Part shown: piece by piece, positions 52,214 to 60,672 of the stretch
Layout: each line of letters starts with the position of its first letter
Numbering within the stretch: the stretch's first letter is position 1
Origin: Sandaracinus amylolyticus
GTDB lineage: Bacteria; Myxococcota_A; Polyangia; Polyangiales; Sandaracinaceae
Assembly: GCF_021631985.1 (NCBI RefSeq)
Contig: NZ_CP070225.1
Span: 1,240,001-1,304,000 of the forward strand
Direction: 5' to 3'
Length of the DNA: 64,000 bases
Translations under genes and position numbers: made by a program
Notes under the pieces: generated by a model
Databases searched by the model: none
Seen by the model: the letters and a program-made list of their open reading frames with translations, nothing else
What the model was told of the DNA's origin: nothing

Positions 52214-53601
52214 CACGTCGGCACCTCGATGGTGGTCGGACGCGTAGGATGCCCGACGCACGTGAGGACCCAACCCTCGGCGCGCTCCGCGTCGGAGAGA
52301 CAGTGCGGCTCGTCCATCCGGATCTCGCCCTCGACGACCTTGCACTTGCACGCGGCACATCCACCGATCGCGCACGAGAAGGGAAGGGCGACGCCGCTCT
52401 CCGTCGCGGCCTCGAGCACGGTGCGATCCGGCGCGACCGTGACCGCGACGTCGCGACCACGACGACGCACCGTCACGAGCTGCGGCGACGCGACCGGCGC
52501 AGCACGACGCTCCGCCGGCGACTGGAAGCGCTCCTCGTGGATGCGCGCGCGCTGCACGCCACGCGCGAGCAGCGCCTCGCGCACCGCGTCCATCATCGGC
52601 CCGGGCCCGCACACGAAGTACTCGGGGAGGTCGCGATCGAGCTCGAGCTCGCTCGCGATCGCATCGAACGTCGCGCGATCGAGCATCCCGCGCGGACCAC
52701 GATGCGCATCGCTCGGATCGGCGAGCACGTGCACCACGCGGAAGCGCTCGCTCGCGAGCGCGTCGATCGCGCTCCCGAAGATGACGTCGCCCTCGCTGCG
52801 GTTGCCGTAGATCAACGTCACGTGCGCGTCGGGATCACGCGCCAGCACCGTGCGCGCGATCGACCAGCACGGCGTGATCCCGCTGCCGCCCGCGATCAGC
52901 ACGAGGTGACGCGTCGTCGCGCTCGGCACGAACGTGCCCGAGGGACCGAGCACCTCGAGCACGTCGCCCTCGCGCAGCTGCTCGTGGAGGTGCGTCGAGA
53001 CGCGACCGCGCTCGATGCGCTTGCACGTGACCGCCGCGTATCCATCCGCCGGCGCGCTCGAGAGCGAGTACGCGCGGCGCACGACCTCGCGGCCCATCGG
53101 CACGTGCAGCGTGAGGAACTGACCGGCCTCGAACACGATCGGCGCGCCGTCGAGCGCCTCGAGACGGATCGTGATCGCGTCTCGCGTCTCGCGCGTCAGC
53201 TTCGCGACCTTCACGCGCCGCGGCGCGAGCGAGGGCGCGCTCGTCGTGCTCGGCGCGCGTCGCGCGCGTGCGATCGTCGGCGGCACGCGATCACCGCGGA
53301 AGTCGCGCGCGATCATCTCGACGTCGCGGCGTAGCGTCGCGTAGCTGCGCTTGAGCCCGCGCGTCGGCAGCAGCTCGAAGACCGGGTCGATCTCGGCGAG
53401 CGGCGTGGGCGCGAAGCCCGGTCGCGCCTGGCTCGAGAACGTCGGCTCGCGCACGCCGCGGAAGCCGTCGGCGATCGAGCGCGCGTCGAGGCGCAGCTGA
53501 TCGATCGCGGGGCGGAGCGCGCGCGGCGCGAGGCGCGCGAGGACGCTCGCCGCGACGTCGATGCCGTCGACCGAGCGCAATGGCCGCTTGCCGTGCTGCA
53601 T
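52213..53601 (-). CDS. Flavin/2Fe-2S ferredoxin oxidoreductase
   Basis: A 462-residue electron-transfer protein. An N-terminal ~135-residue helical leader is specific to this type. The FAD-binding barrel has RRAYSLSSAP, and the NAD(P)-binding domain has LIAGGSGITPCWSI and FVCGPGPMMDAV. The C-terminal plant-type [2Fe-2S] domain carries SCAIGGCAACKCKV plus a later Cys in VLTCVG (C-x4-C-x2-C...C). This order (FAD-NAD-FeS) is that of reductases serving oxygenases and membrane or acyl desaturases (HmpX/PaaE-like). It is the first gene of the operon, so it likely passes electrons from NAD(P)H to the diiron protein at 50223-51443. ATG 53601 directly follows the operator region. Confidence 0.9.
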   Translation of the reverse strand: MQHGKRPLRSVDGIDVAASVLARLAPRALRPAIDQLRLDARSIADGFRGVREPTFSSQARPGFAPTPLAEIDPVFELLPTRGLKRSYATLRRDVEMIARDFRGDRVPPTIARARRAPSTTSAPSLAPRRVKVAKLTRETRDAITIRLEALDGAPIVFEAGQFLTLHVPMGREVVRRAYSLSSAPADGYAAVTCKRIERGRVSTHLHEQLREGDVLEVLGPSGTFVPSATTRHLVLIAGGSGITPCWSIARTVLARDPDAHVTLIYGNRSEGDVIFGSAIDALASERFRVVHVLADPSDAHRGPRGMLDRATFDAIASELELDRDLPEYFVCGPGPMMDAVREALLARGVQRARIHEERFQSPAERRAAPVASPQLVTVRRRGRDVAVTVAPDRTVLEAATESGVALPFSCAIGGCAACKCKVVEGEIRMDEPHCLSDAERAEGWVLTCVGHPTRPTTIEVPT

Positions 53602-53607
53602 GGTCCG

Positions 53608-53660
53608 ACAGTGTCTCGTGTCACGTAGAGTGTCAAGTGGCACTTTACACATGACACTGT
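53608..53660. promoter_or_regulatory. Nested palindromic operator/promoter of the redox operon
   Basis: Outer arms ACAGTGTC (53608-53615) and GACACTGT (53653-53660) are exact reverse complements. Inside, 53630-53650 (gtgtcaagtggcactttacac) is a 21-bp palindrome with one mismatched pair. On the minus strand, TTGACA (53636-53631) is a consensus -35 for the reductase gene starting at 53601. The GTGTC/GACAC half-site occurs several times, as expected for a regulator binding several sites. The divergent gene at 53705 may share the control. Confidence 0.65.
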
Positions 53661-53704
53661 ACGGAGACTGCGCGAGTTCGACGGCGCGCCCATTTTCCCG
53701 CACG

Positions 53705-54790
53705 ATGAAGAACGTGAGCAGCACGCCGCGCGGCAGTTCGATCGCGGCGGTCGCCACGGCGACCAGCCTCTCGCTCCTCGTGATCGTCGCGAGCGCGCAG
53801 CGCGGCGACGCCCAGCTCGCCGACGCCTCGAGCGCCACGCGCGCCTCGTCCGCCTCGAGCGTCACGACCGCGCCGCGCGCGGCCGACCCCCTCGGCGCAT
53901 CACCCTCGCAGAGCACCTCGATCGGCGGCCCGTCGAGCGGCCGCGTCGAGGGCGCGATCGCGCTGCCCACCTCCGCGCCCGGCCTGCGCAGCAACCCGCT
54001 CCGCCCGAACCCCGACGCCGTCTACGGCACCGTCGAGCTCGTGCGCGCGCTCGTGCGCGCCGCTGCGGTCGTGCACGCGGAGATCCCCGGCGCCGACCTC
54101 GTGATCAACGACATCGGTCTGCCCAACGGCGGTCCGATCCCGCACCACGGATCGCACCAAGCGGGTCGCGACGTCGACGTGCTCTTCTACTATCTCGACG
54201 CCGACGGTGCGCCCTTCGCCGCGAAGGGGATCCCCGTCGATCCGCGCGGCCGCGGATGGGACTTCGCCGACCTCGCCGATCCGCGCGACGACGTGCGCGT
54301 GCGGCTCGACGTGCCGCGCACCTGGCGCTTCGTGCAAGCGCTCGTGCAGGACGATCTCGACGGCCAGGGCGCGCTCGTGCAGCGCGTGTTCGTCGCGGAG
54401 CACATCCGCACGATGCTGCTCGAGCAAGCCGAGCGCGCGCGCGCGCCGCGCGCGGTCCGCGATCGCTTCGCGGACCTCACGTGTCAGCCGAGCCATCCCC
54501 ACGACGATCACCTCCACGTCCGCTTCTTCTGCAGCACCGAGGATCTGCAGAACGGATGCGAGGACGGCGGGCCGATGTACCCGTGGCGCCGCCAGCAGCT
54601 GCGCGAGGCGCAGGTCGATCCGGTGCGAGCCCGCGCGCGCGCTCGCACCCGTGAGGATCGCGGCCGCACCACGTCGCAGCGCGAGGCCGCGACGCGCGCC
54701 GGCGAGATGCATCGTCGCGTGCGCGCGTTCCTCGACGAGCGCGCCACCTGGTCGGTGCAGCCCCATCCGGGGCGTCCGTTCTGTCGTTGA
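53705..54790 (+). CDS. MepA-like penicillin-insensitive murein endopeptidase (M74)
   Basis: A 361-residue exported protein. A signal peptide (SIAAVATATSLSLLVIVASA) is followed by an Ala/Ser linker and the catalytic domain. Zinc-binding elements of the LAS superfamily are visible: HHGSHQAGRDVDVLFY (about residues 146-161) and HPHDDHLHVRFFC (about 263-275), as in MepA (SHxxGxDxD and HDDHxHxR). The enzyme cleaves D-Ala-meso-DAP cross-links in peptidoglycan. The C-terminal ~70 residues are arginine-rich and probably disordered, an extra compared with MepA. ATG 53705 starts the signal; ATG 53651 is in frame but lies inside the operator. It is divergent from the redox operon. Confidence 0.85.
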   Translation: MKNVSSTPRGSSIAAVATATSLSLLVIVASAQRGDAQLADASSATRASSASSVTTAPRAADPLGASPSQSTSIGGPSSGRVEGAIALPTSAPGLRSNPLRPNPDAVYGTVELVRALVRAAAVVHAEIPGADLVINDIGLPNGGPIPHHGSHQAGRDVDVLFYYLDADGAPFAAKGIPVDPRGRGWDFADLADPRDDVRVRLDVPRTWRFVQALVQDDLDGQGALVQRVFVAEHIRTMLLEQAERARAPRAVRDRFADLTCQPSHPHDDHLHVRFFCSTEDLQNGCEDGGPMYPWRRQQLREAQVDPVRARARARTREDRGRTTSQREAATRAGEMHRRVRAFLDERATWSVQPHPGRPFCR

Positions 54791-54848
54791 GTCTTCGCCG
54801 GAGCGCTCGACCGGCGGGCGAGCCGATGTTCACCCGTTGAGTCTTCGC
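54785..54848. repeat. 14-bp direct repeat spanning the mepA-like stop codon
   Basis: cgttgagtcttcgc occurs at 54785-54798, where it includes the TGA stop, and again at 54835-54848. The copies are 50 bases apart and perfect. The second is downstream non-coding sequence. It looks like a short duplication. Confidence 0.6.
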
Positions 54849-54976
54849 GTCTCGCACGAGGCATCGAGACACGTGCCCGTTCGCGCTGTGCGCGCGAAAT
54901 CCGCGCGCGACACGCACGACCCGAGTGGCACCTGTGCTGCAGTGCCGCGCCGCACCCCCTTTCGCTGGAGGTGCGC

Positions 54977-55213
54977 ATGACCTGGGACGACATCGCAGCG
55001 CGTTGGCGGCAGCTCAAGGGACAGGTGAAGACCGAGTTCGGCAAGCTCGACGACGACACGTTCGATGCGATCGGCGGCGATCGCGAGCGGCTCGTCGCGG
55101 CGCTCGAGGAGAAGTACGGCTACCCGAAGGACCACGCGGTCCAGCGCGTCGAGTCGTGGGTGAGCCGGCTCGATCTGCGCTCGCGCCCGGTGTCGGCGAA
55201 CGCAGCGACGTGA
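54977..55213 (+). CDS. CsbD-family stress-response-like protein
   Basis: A 78-residue hydrophilic protein. MTWDDIAARWRQLKGQVK followed by TEFGKLDDDTFDAIGGDRER resembles the CsbD family (W-x-x-x-KGxVKexfGkLtdD). Members are small stress-induced proteins of unknown mechanism. The second half (LVAALEEKYGYPKDHAVQRV) fits the usual extended form. ATG 54977 is supported by GGAGG five bases upstream; GTG 54971 is in frame but overlaps that site. It stands alone between two intergenic gaps. Confidence 0.75.
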   Translation: MTWDDIAARWRQLKGQVKTEFGKLDDDTFDAIGGDRERLVAALEEKYGYPKDHAVQRVESWVSRLDLRSRPVSANAAT

Positions 55214-55271
55214 TCGCGCCCAACGTTCGCGGAACTGCCGAGGTCCCAAGCTGTCGGAGCACCTGCCGGCG

Positions 55272-56438
55272 ATGGACATCGATGGTAGATTCTCGACGGC
55301 CGTGGCCTCGGACGTGACGAAGGCGTTTCGCCTCCTGCCCTTCGAGCGCGTCCTCTGGACGGGCGGCCCACGTGTGGGCGTTCCGCGCGCGCGGGTGTGG
55401 ACGCTCGCGCCCGCGGGATCGCTGGTGATGACGGCGGTCGCGGCGCTCTTCGCGGCGCTGATGCGCATCGCCGGGCTCGGCGGATGGCAGGAGTCGGCGC
55501 TCGTCGCCTGCTACCTCGCGGTGTTCGCGATCGGCGGGCTGCTCGCGCCGCGCTATCTGCTCGATCCCTGCGAGTTCGCGGTCACCGATCGACGCGTGCT
55601 GTGGCGGCGCGGTCGCTCGGTGCGATCGATCGACCGCCACGCGATCACGTACGCGCGCGTGCGATGGCACCGCAGCATGCCCGGCGTCGGCAGCCTCGAG
55701 CTCGTGCGCGCCGTGCCCTTCGGTCCGCTCGCGCGCAGCCAGCGCCTCGTGATGCACGACCTCCACGCGCCCGATCGCGTGCTCGCGATCATCCGCGACG
55801 TCGAGCCCACCGAGAACACGGGCGACGATCAGATCGCGCTCACCGATCGCCTCGACGAGGGCGAGCAGGTCCTCTGGGGCGCAGGCCCCGAGGGCTTCCT
55901 GCTCGGGTGGCAGGACGTGCTGATCACGATCGGCGGCGCGGGCGTCGTCCTGATCGGCCTGCGCTACGGCGTGCTCGTCGGATCGATCCTGATGGACCTC
56001 GAGAAGGTCGGGCTCGCGGTGGGCTCGATGCCGTGGGTCTTCCTGTTCACCGCGACGATGCTGACCTTCGCGATGATCGTCGGCGTCGGCGGTGCGCTCG
56101 TGTGGTACGGCCTGGTCCGTGCGCGAGCGCAGGGCCGCGAGACCGAGTACATCGTGACCGATCGACGCCTCCTGATTCGTCGCGGTCGCACCGAGCTCTC
56201 ACTCGATCGCAAGCGCATCTTCGACGTCGCGGAGGCGCCCTCGTGGCGCGGCCTCCACAACGTGTTCCTGATCCTCGACGGGCCCGGCGCGCGCGCGCTC
56301 GGCGACACCGGCGCGCTCACCGGCCTCACGCCCCCGCGCGACGCGGTGCCGCCGGTGCTCTACGAGCTGCGCGACACCGAGCGTGTGCGCGACCTGCTCT
56401 CGTCGCGCGACGACACCCGCGACTCGCTCGCGGCGTGA
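55272..56438 (+). CDS. Membrane protein with two PH-like (bPH/DUF304-type) domains
   Basis: A 388-residue protein. Two hydrophobic helices (about residues 50-95) are followed by a PH-like domain with CEFAVTDRRVLWRRGRSVRS and SIDRHAITYARVRWHRSMPG. A second helix pair (about 210-275) then leads to a second domain with TEYIVTDRRLLIRRGRTELS and SLDRKRIFDVAEAPSWRGLH. The repeated (E/Y)-x-(V)TDRRxLxRRG motif is the hallmark of bacterial PH domains (DUF304), which sit at the membrane, with roles poorly known. The internal duplication is evident. ATG 55272 is the first in-frame start with protein-like sequence. Confidence 0.8.
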   Translation: MDIDGRFSTAVASDVTKAFRLLPFERVLWTGGPRVGVPRARVWTLAPAGSLVMTAVAALFAALMRIAGLGGWQESALVACYLAVFAIGGLLAPRYLLDPCEFAVTDRRVLWRRGRSVRSIDRHAITYARVRWHRSMPGVGSLELVRAVPFGPLARSQRLVMHDLHAPDRVLAIIRDVEPTENTGDDQIALTDRLDEGEQVLWGAGPEGFLLGWQDVLITIGGAGVVLIGLRYGVLVGSILMDLEKVGLAVGSMPWVFLFTATMLTFAMIVGVGGALVWYGLVRARAQGRETEYIVTDRRLLIRRGRTELSLDRKRIFDVAEAPSWRGLHNVFLILDGPGARALGDTGALTGLTPPRDAVPPVLYELRDTERVRDLLSSRDDTRDSLAA

Positions 56439-56468
56439 ATCGAGAGAGCGCGCGACCCGTCGCGACAT

Positions 56469-56490
56469 CGCGCGGTGGTACCATCGCGCG
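56469..56490. repeat. 22-bp palindrome upstream of DUF2135 lipoprotein gene
   Basis: The palindrome is centred on TGGTACCA, with CGCGCG arms and a single G/T mismatch pair. It ends 20 bases before ATG 56511, between the stop at 56438 and that start. It could be an operator or a small RNA hairpin near the ribosome binding site (GGAGG at about 56498-56502). Confidence 0.5.
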
Positions 56491-56510
56491 GACTCGCGGA
56501 GGCTCCACGC

Positions 56511-57158
56511 ATGCGTCTCGTTCGTTCGCTCGGCATCGTCACGCTCGGCATCGCGCTCGCTTCGATCTCGACTGGTTGCACGATCCGCGCGCGACGGCGC
56601 ATCGAGACCACACCGGTCACCGCGCGCATCGAGGTGACGCCGCCGCCCGCGACCGCGCAGGTGCAGGTGCAGGCGGCGCCGCCGCCGCAGGGCGTGACCG
56701 TGATCCAGGCGCAGTGCGCGCCGGGCGCGGCCGAGCAGTGCAACGGCCTCGACGACAACTGCGACGGTCGCATCGACGAGGGCTGCGGCTGGGAGAGCGG
56801 TCAGATCCAGATCACGCTCGCCTGGGGCACCGGCGCCGACATCGATCTCTACGTGACCGACCCGTACGGCGAGACGATCAGCTACCAGCGTCGCCAGTCG
56901 GCCTCGGGCGGCATCCTCGATCACGACGCGCGCGGCGCGTGCGTCGCGGGCGGCGACACGATCGAGAACGTGTACTGGAGCTCGCCCCAGCCGCCGCGCG
57001 GCTCGTACCAGGTCGAGCTGCACTACTGGGGCAACTGCGGCGCGGCGGGCCCGACGCCGGCGCAGGTCTCGATCTCGGTCGGTGGTCGCGTGATCGGCGT
57101 CTACAACGTGACGCTCTACGAGCGCCAGCGGATCCCGGTCGCCGTCTTCACGCTCTGA
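56511..57158 (+). CDS. DUF2135 (YfaP-like) lipoprotein with MopE-type motif
   Basis: A 215-residue lipoprotein (signal LGIALASISTGC). A Pro/Ala/Val linker is followed by CNGLDDNCDGRIDEGC, a MopE-like Cys/Asp motif typical of myxobacterial surface proteins. Then comes a ~110-residue beta domain with LAWGTGADIDLYVTDPYGET, ILDHDARGACVAGGDTIENV and YQVELHYWGNCG. That segment (DLDL-like start, DxDxxxG, GxYxVxVxYWG) matches DUF2135, a predicted carbohydrate- or protein-binding beta sandwich. ATG 56511 has GGAGG eight bases upstream. The next gene begins nine bases after the stop, so the two may be cotranscribed. Confidence 0.8.
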   Translation: MRLVRSLGIVTLGIALASISTGCTIRARRRIETTPVTARIEVTPPPATAQVQVQAAPPPQGVTVIQAQCAPGAAEQCNGLDDNCDGRIDEGCGWESGQIQITLAWGTGADIDLYVTDPYGETISYQRRQSASGGILDHDARGACVAGGDTIENVYWSSPQPPRGSYQVELHYWGNCGAAGPTPAQVSISVGGRVIGVYNVTLYERQRIPVAVFTL

Positions 57159-57167
57159 TCGATCGAC

Positions 57168-58643
57168 ATGACGCAGCGGCGGCTCGCCTACGTCGCTGCG
57201 ATCGCGACCGCCGCGCTCCTGATCGTCGCGGCGCTCGGTGCGATGCGCGGCGCGCGACCGAGCGACGTGGTGCTCGCAATCGCCACCGCGTTCGTGCCCT
57301 ATGCCGGGCTCGTGTGGTGGCACCTCGCGGACGACGCGCGACGCGCGACGCACATCGCGATCGCCATCGCGCTCGTCGCCGGGCTCGCCCTCGTGTGCGC
57401 GCCGCCGCTGCTCTCCGACGACGTCTATCGGTATCTCTGGGACGCGCGCGTGCTGCGCCACGGGATCGATCCCTACGCGTACCCGCCCACCGATCCCGCG
57501 CTGATCGATCTGCGCGACGCGCTCCACGCGCGCATCAACCATCCCGACCTGCCGACGATCTATCCGCCGCTCGCGCAGCTCGTCTTCGCGCTCGCCGACT
57601 CGATCGCGCACGCGCCGTGGTCGATGAAGCTCGTGGCGCTGATCGCGCACCTCGCGACCACGCTCGTCGTCGCGCGGCTCGCGCCCGATCGCGCACCGCT
57701 CCATGCGCTCAACCCGCTCGCGCTCGAGGAGGCTGCGCTCGGCGGTCACGTCGACGCGTTCGCGGGGCTCTTCCTCGCGCTCTCGGTGCTCGCGATGGCG
57801 CGCTCGGCATGGTCGCGCGCAGCGCTCGCGATCGCGTCGGCGACCGCGATCAAGCTCGTCGGGATGGTGCTCGTTCCGCTGCTCGCGCTCGCTCCGCGAG
57901 CGCGCGGTGGGATCGCGATCGCGATATCGATCACGCTCGGTGTGAGCGTGCTCGCGCCCGTCTCGCTCGCCGGACACGCGCGCGACGACACCAGCGGGCT
58001 CGGCCACTACGCACGTCGCTGGCGCGGCAACGAGGGCGGTTTCGTGCTGCTCGCGGAGGGCTCGGCGCTCGCGCTCGAAGGGCTCGGTCGCGTCTCCGGC
58101 GCGCCGCCCGGATGGATTCGTCTGCCCTTCCTCGCGCCGGTGATCGCGCGCGTGCGCGGCACCGCGCTCGACCCTCGCGCGACGATGCTCGCGCCGAAGA
58201 AAGAGGTGCAGCGACCGACCTCGTTCGAGACGCGCCACCTCGGTGATCTGCTCGCGCGCGCCCTCGCGCTGTTCATCGTGCTCGGCGTCGCGATCGCCCA
58301 CGTTCGTAAGAGATCCGCGCCCTTGCGTGCGGCGCGCGACGTCGTGCTCGCGCTGCTCCTCGTCGCGCCCCAAGTGCACCCTTGGTACCTCGTGTGGCTG
58401 CTGCCGCTCGAGGTCGCGAGCGGTCGCGCGACGGGGCTCGTGTGGTCGGCTTCGATGCTCGTCGCGTACGCGCCGATCGATGTCTGGCTCGTTTCGGGGA
58501 CGTGGCAGGAGGCACCGATCGCGCGCGCGGTCGAGTACGCGATCGTGATCGCCGTTCTGTGCTCCGAGCACACGTGGCGAAAAACGCGATCCGGCGGAGC
58601 GATTTCGCACGGCACCCCGTGTAGCGATCACTTGGACCCGTGA
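57168..58643 (+). CDS. Polytopic GT87/GT-C-type mannosyltransferase-like protein
   Basis: A 491-residue inner-membrane protein with about ten to twelve predicted helices. Between the second and third helix lies [27 protein letters not shown] and later [16 protein letters not shown]. These are characteristic of GT-C glycosyltransferases of the DUF2029/GT87 type, whose acidic DD motif in the first large loop takes part in transfer from polyprenyl-phosphate sugars. A second conserved spot is [20 protein letters not shown]. Acceptor and sugar are unknown; a role in cell-surface glycan or glycolipid assembly is likely. ATG 57168 follows the lipoprotein gene closely, and the sigma-factor gene starts 16 bases after the stop. 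Confidence 0.78.
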   Translation: MTQRRLAYVAAIATAALLIVAALGAMRGARPSDVVLAIATAFVPYAGLVWWHLADDARRATHIAIAIALVAGLALVCAPPLLSDDVYRYLWDARVLRHGIDPYAYPPTDPALIDLRDALHARINHPDLPTIYPPLAQLVFALADSIAHAPWSMKLVALIAHLATTLVVARLAPDRAPLHALNPLALEEAALGGHVDAFAGLFLALSVLAMARSAWSRAALAIASATAIKLVGMVLVPLLALAPRARGGIAIAISITLGVSVLAPVSLAGHARDDTSGLGHYARRWRGNEGGFVLLAEGSALALEGLGRVSGAPPGWIRLPFLAPVIARVRGTALDPRATMLAPKKEVQRPTSFETRHLGDLLARALALFIVLGVAIAHVRKRSAPLRAARDVVLALLLVAPQVHPWYLVWLLPLEVASGRATGLVWSASMLVAYAPIDVWLVSGTWQEAPIARAVEYAIVIAVLCSEHTWRKTRSGGAISHGTPCSDHLDP

Positions 58644-58649
58644 TATATC
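58641..58649 (+). promoter_or_regulatory. Extended -10 element before the sigma-factor gene
   Basis: TG-A-TATATC at 58641-58649 fits an extended -10 (TGnTATAAT). It overlaps the end of the glycosyltransferase gene, and no -35 is visible. Transcription would begin within about five bases of ATG 58660, giving an almost leaderless message. Confidence 0.4.
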
Positions 58650-58659
58650 CGCCGACTCG

Positions 58660-60321
58660 ATGGCGAACCGAAGCGTGTCGTTGGTCGCGTCGCTCTCGCA
58701 GAGCCGCTCCGTGTCCACCAGGGACGACGAGCTGGTGCCGTGGGACACGGAAGTAAGAAGGCGTGACGAACGAGCGAGCGATCGCTCGAGCGCGACCAGT
58801 CCACGCGCGAGCGAACATCGCGCGACGGTGCGCTTCGACGAACGACGCGTCGACGACGGGCGCGACGTGCGTCGCGACAGCGGCATCATGCTGCGCGGCG
58901 ACGTCTTCGAGCGGCTCGCGGATCAAGACCTCGGCATCGACACGACGCCGACGATCCCGCCGCCGGCTCCGCTGCCGCGCCCGAAAGATCTCGAGGACGC
59001 TGCGTTCTCCACCGACCCGCTGCGCATGTACCTGCGGCGCATGGGCGGCGTCTCGCTGCTCACGCGCGAGGGCGAGGTCGAGATGGCGCGCCGCATCGAG
59101 CGCGGCGAGATGCGCATCCTCGGGTCGCTGCGCGAGCCGGGGCTTCGTCTCGAGGAGCTCGATCAGCTCACCGGCAACGGCGGCAGCGACGACGAGGACG
59201 AGGCGCCGCGCGGCGGGCCCGCGGCGAGCAGCACGCGCACCGAGCTCGATCGCAAGGTGCTCGCGCGCGTGGTGCAGCGGCTCACGCAGATGGTGCGGCG
59301 TCTCGATCGCGCCGAGCAGGCGCTCGCGAACGCGCGCGAGCGCGGCGCCGGTCTCGATCCCGCGGAGCTCGTCCGCACGATGAGCGACATGCGCCAGAAG
59401 GGCGTGCGCCGTCGTCGTGTCGGCGGTCGCTTCGTCGCGCTCGAGGAGCTCGAGTCGGCGTCGGAGTCGATCAGCGAGGCGATGGCCGCGATCGGCGCGA
59501 TCGAAGAGGAGTCGGGTCTCTCGCGCGAGCGGCTGCGCCAGGTGCTGCGCGACGTGCGCGATGCGCAGCAGGAAGCAGAGATCGCGAAGGCCGAGATCGT
59601 CGAGGCGAACCTCCGCCTCGTGGTCTCGATCGCGAAGAAGTACACGAACCGCGGGCTCGCGTTCCTGGATCTGATCCAGGAGGGCAACATCGGCCTCATG
59701 CGCGCCGTCGACAAGTTCGACTATCGCCGCGGCTACAAGTTCAGCACCTACGCGACGTGGTGGATCCGCCAGGCGATCACCCGCGCGACCGCCGATCAGG
59801 CGCGCACGATCCGCGTGCCGGTGCACATGGTCGACGCGCTGCACCGCACGGTGCGCGCGACGCGCATCCTGGTGCAGGAGCTCGGTCGCGATCCGCATCC
59901 CGACGAGATCGCTGCGCGTCTCTATCCGCACCTCGACAAGGGCGCGGGCGTCGCGCGGGTGCTCGAGGTGCTCTCGATCGCGCGCGACACCATCTCGCTC
60001 GAGACGCCGGTCGGCGAGGACGACGATCACCACCTCGGCGATCTGATCGAGGACAAGAGCGCGAGCTCGCCGCTCGAGTCGGTCTCGGGGAACGACCTCG
60101 AGGAGCAGATGCAGAAGGCGCTCGAGACCCTCTCGGAGCGCGAGCAGGCGATCCTCAAGCTGCGCTTCGGCATCGGCACCGAGGCGCCGCGCACGCTCGA
60201 AGAGGTCGGCCAGGAGTTCGGCGTCACGCGCGAGCGGATCCGCCAGATCGAGGCCAAGGCGCTCGCGAAGCTGCGCAACCCGACGCGCAACGCGCAGCTC
60301 CGGGGCTTCCTCGACCAGTAG
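58660..60321 (+). CDS. rpoD: RNA polymerase sigma-70 factor, primary (RpoD-like)
   Basis: A 553-residue sigma factor with all core regions. Region 1.2: [20 protein letters not shown] (about 125-145). A non-conserved acidic insert follows (about 160-290). Region 2: [40 protein letters not shown] and [18 protein letters not shown] (-10 recognition). Region 3: [17 protein letters not shown]. Region 4: [16 protein letters not shown] plus [20 protein letters not shown] (-35 helix-turn-helix). The region 2.4 sequence and complete linker indicate the housekeeping type. Region 1.1 is absent or replaced by a basic/acidic leader, so an additional group 2 sigma cannot be excluded. ATG 58660 is the first start; Met at 58888 is possible. 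Confidence 0.85.
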   Translation: MANRSVSLVASLSQSRSVSTRDDELVPWDTEVRRRDERASDRSSATSPRASEHRATVRFDERRVDDGRDVRRDSGIMLRGDVFERLADQDLGIDTTPTIPPPAPLPRPKDLEDAAFSTDPLRMYLRRMGGVSLLTREGEVEMARRIERGEMRILGSLREPGLRLEELDQLTGNGGSDDEDEAPRGGPAASSTRTELDRKVLARVVQRLTQMVRRLDRAEQALANARERGAGLDPAELVRTMSDMRQKGVRRRRVGGRFVALEELESASESISEAMAAIGAIEEESGLSRERLRQVLRDVRDAQQEAEIAKAEIVEANLRLVVSIAKKYTNRGLAFLDLIQEGNIGLMRAVDKFDYRRGYKFSTYATWWIRQAITRATADQARTIRVPVHMVDALHRTVRATRILVQELGRDPHPDEIAARLYPHLDKGAGVARVLEVLSIARDTISLETPVGEDDDHHLGDLIEDKSASSPLESVSGNDLEEQMQKALETLSEREQAILKLRFGIGTEAPRTLEEVGQEFGVTRERIRQIEAKALAKLRNPTRNAQLRGFLDQ

Positions 60322-60345
60322 AGTGGGCCTAGGGTCGGGCGAGCA

Positions 60346-60374
60346 TTGACGGCCGACTCCGGACGGTCCAACAC
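60346..60374 (+). promoter_or_regulatory. Possible promoter for the small membrane protein gene
   Basis: TTGACG (60346-60351) is followed, with a 17-18 base spacer, by the weak -10 AACACT (60369-60374 with one base of play). It lies between rpoD and ATG 60405. Confidence 0.3.
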
Positions 60375-60404
60375 TCGCGCCCGAAGGCACGCGGAGACAG
60401 CTCG

Positions 60405-60608
60405 ATGGACGACACCAAGAAGTTCGAAGATCGCCTCGCGAAGTACGACCAGGAGTGGAACGGTCCGAAGCTCCACGTGCTTCTGGTCGTGACGCTCGCC
60501 GTCGCGATCGCGGTCATCTACTTCATCGCGTCGGTGCGTAGCGGCGACTACGTGTGGGACCCCACGGCACACGACCCCGCGCACGAGATCGAGCCCTCGG
60601 GCTGGTGA
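60405..60608 (+). CDS. Small single-pass membrane protein
   Basis: A 67-residue product: a charged N-terminus (DDTKKFEDRLAKYDQEWNGP), one helix (LHVLLVVTLAVAIAVIYFIA) and a short periplasmic tail with Trp and Asp (GDYVWDPTAHDPAHEIEPSG). ATG 60405 has GGAG about nine bases upstream, and a perfect terminator follows, so this is a genuine gene. No family is recognised. Confidence 0.75.
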   Translation: MDDTKKFEDRLAKYDQEWNGPKLHVLLVVTLAVAIAVIYFIASVRSGDYVWDPTAHDPAHEIEPSGW

Positions 60609-60627
60609 GCTTCCCCCAGGGGATGCG

Positions 60628-60660
60628 AGAAGGGCGCTACGGATTCCGTAGCGCCCTTCT
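60628..60660. terminator. Perfect 15-bp bidirectional terminator
   Basis: AGAAGGGCGCTACGG (60628-60642) pairs exactly with CCGTAGCGCCCTTCT (60646-60660) across the loop att. The plus-strand tail is tcgtttcc. It lies between converging genes (stops at 60608 and 60673) and can serve both. Confidence 0.85.
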
Positions 60661-60672
60661 TCGTTTCCGTCG

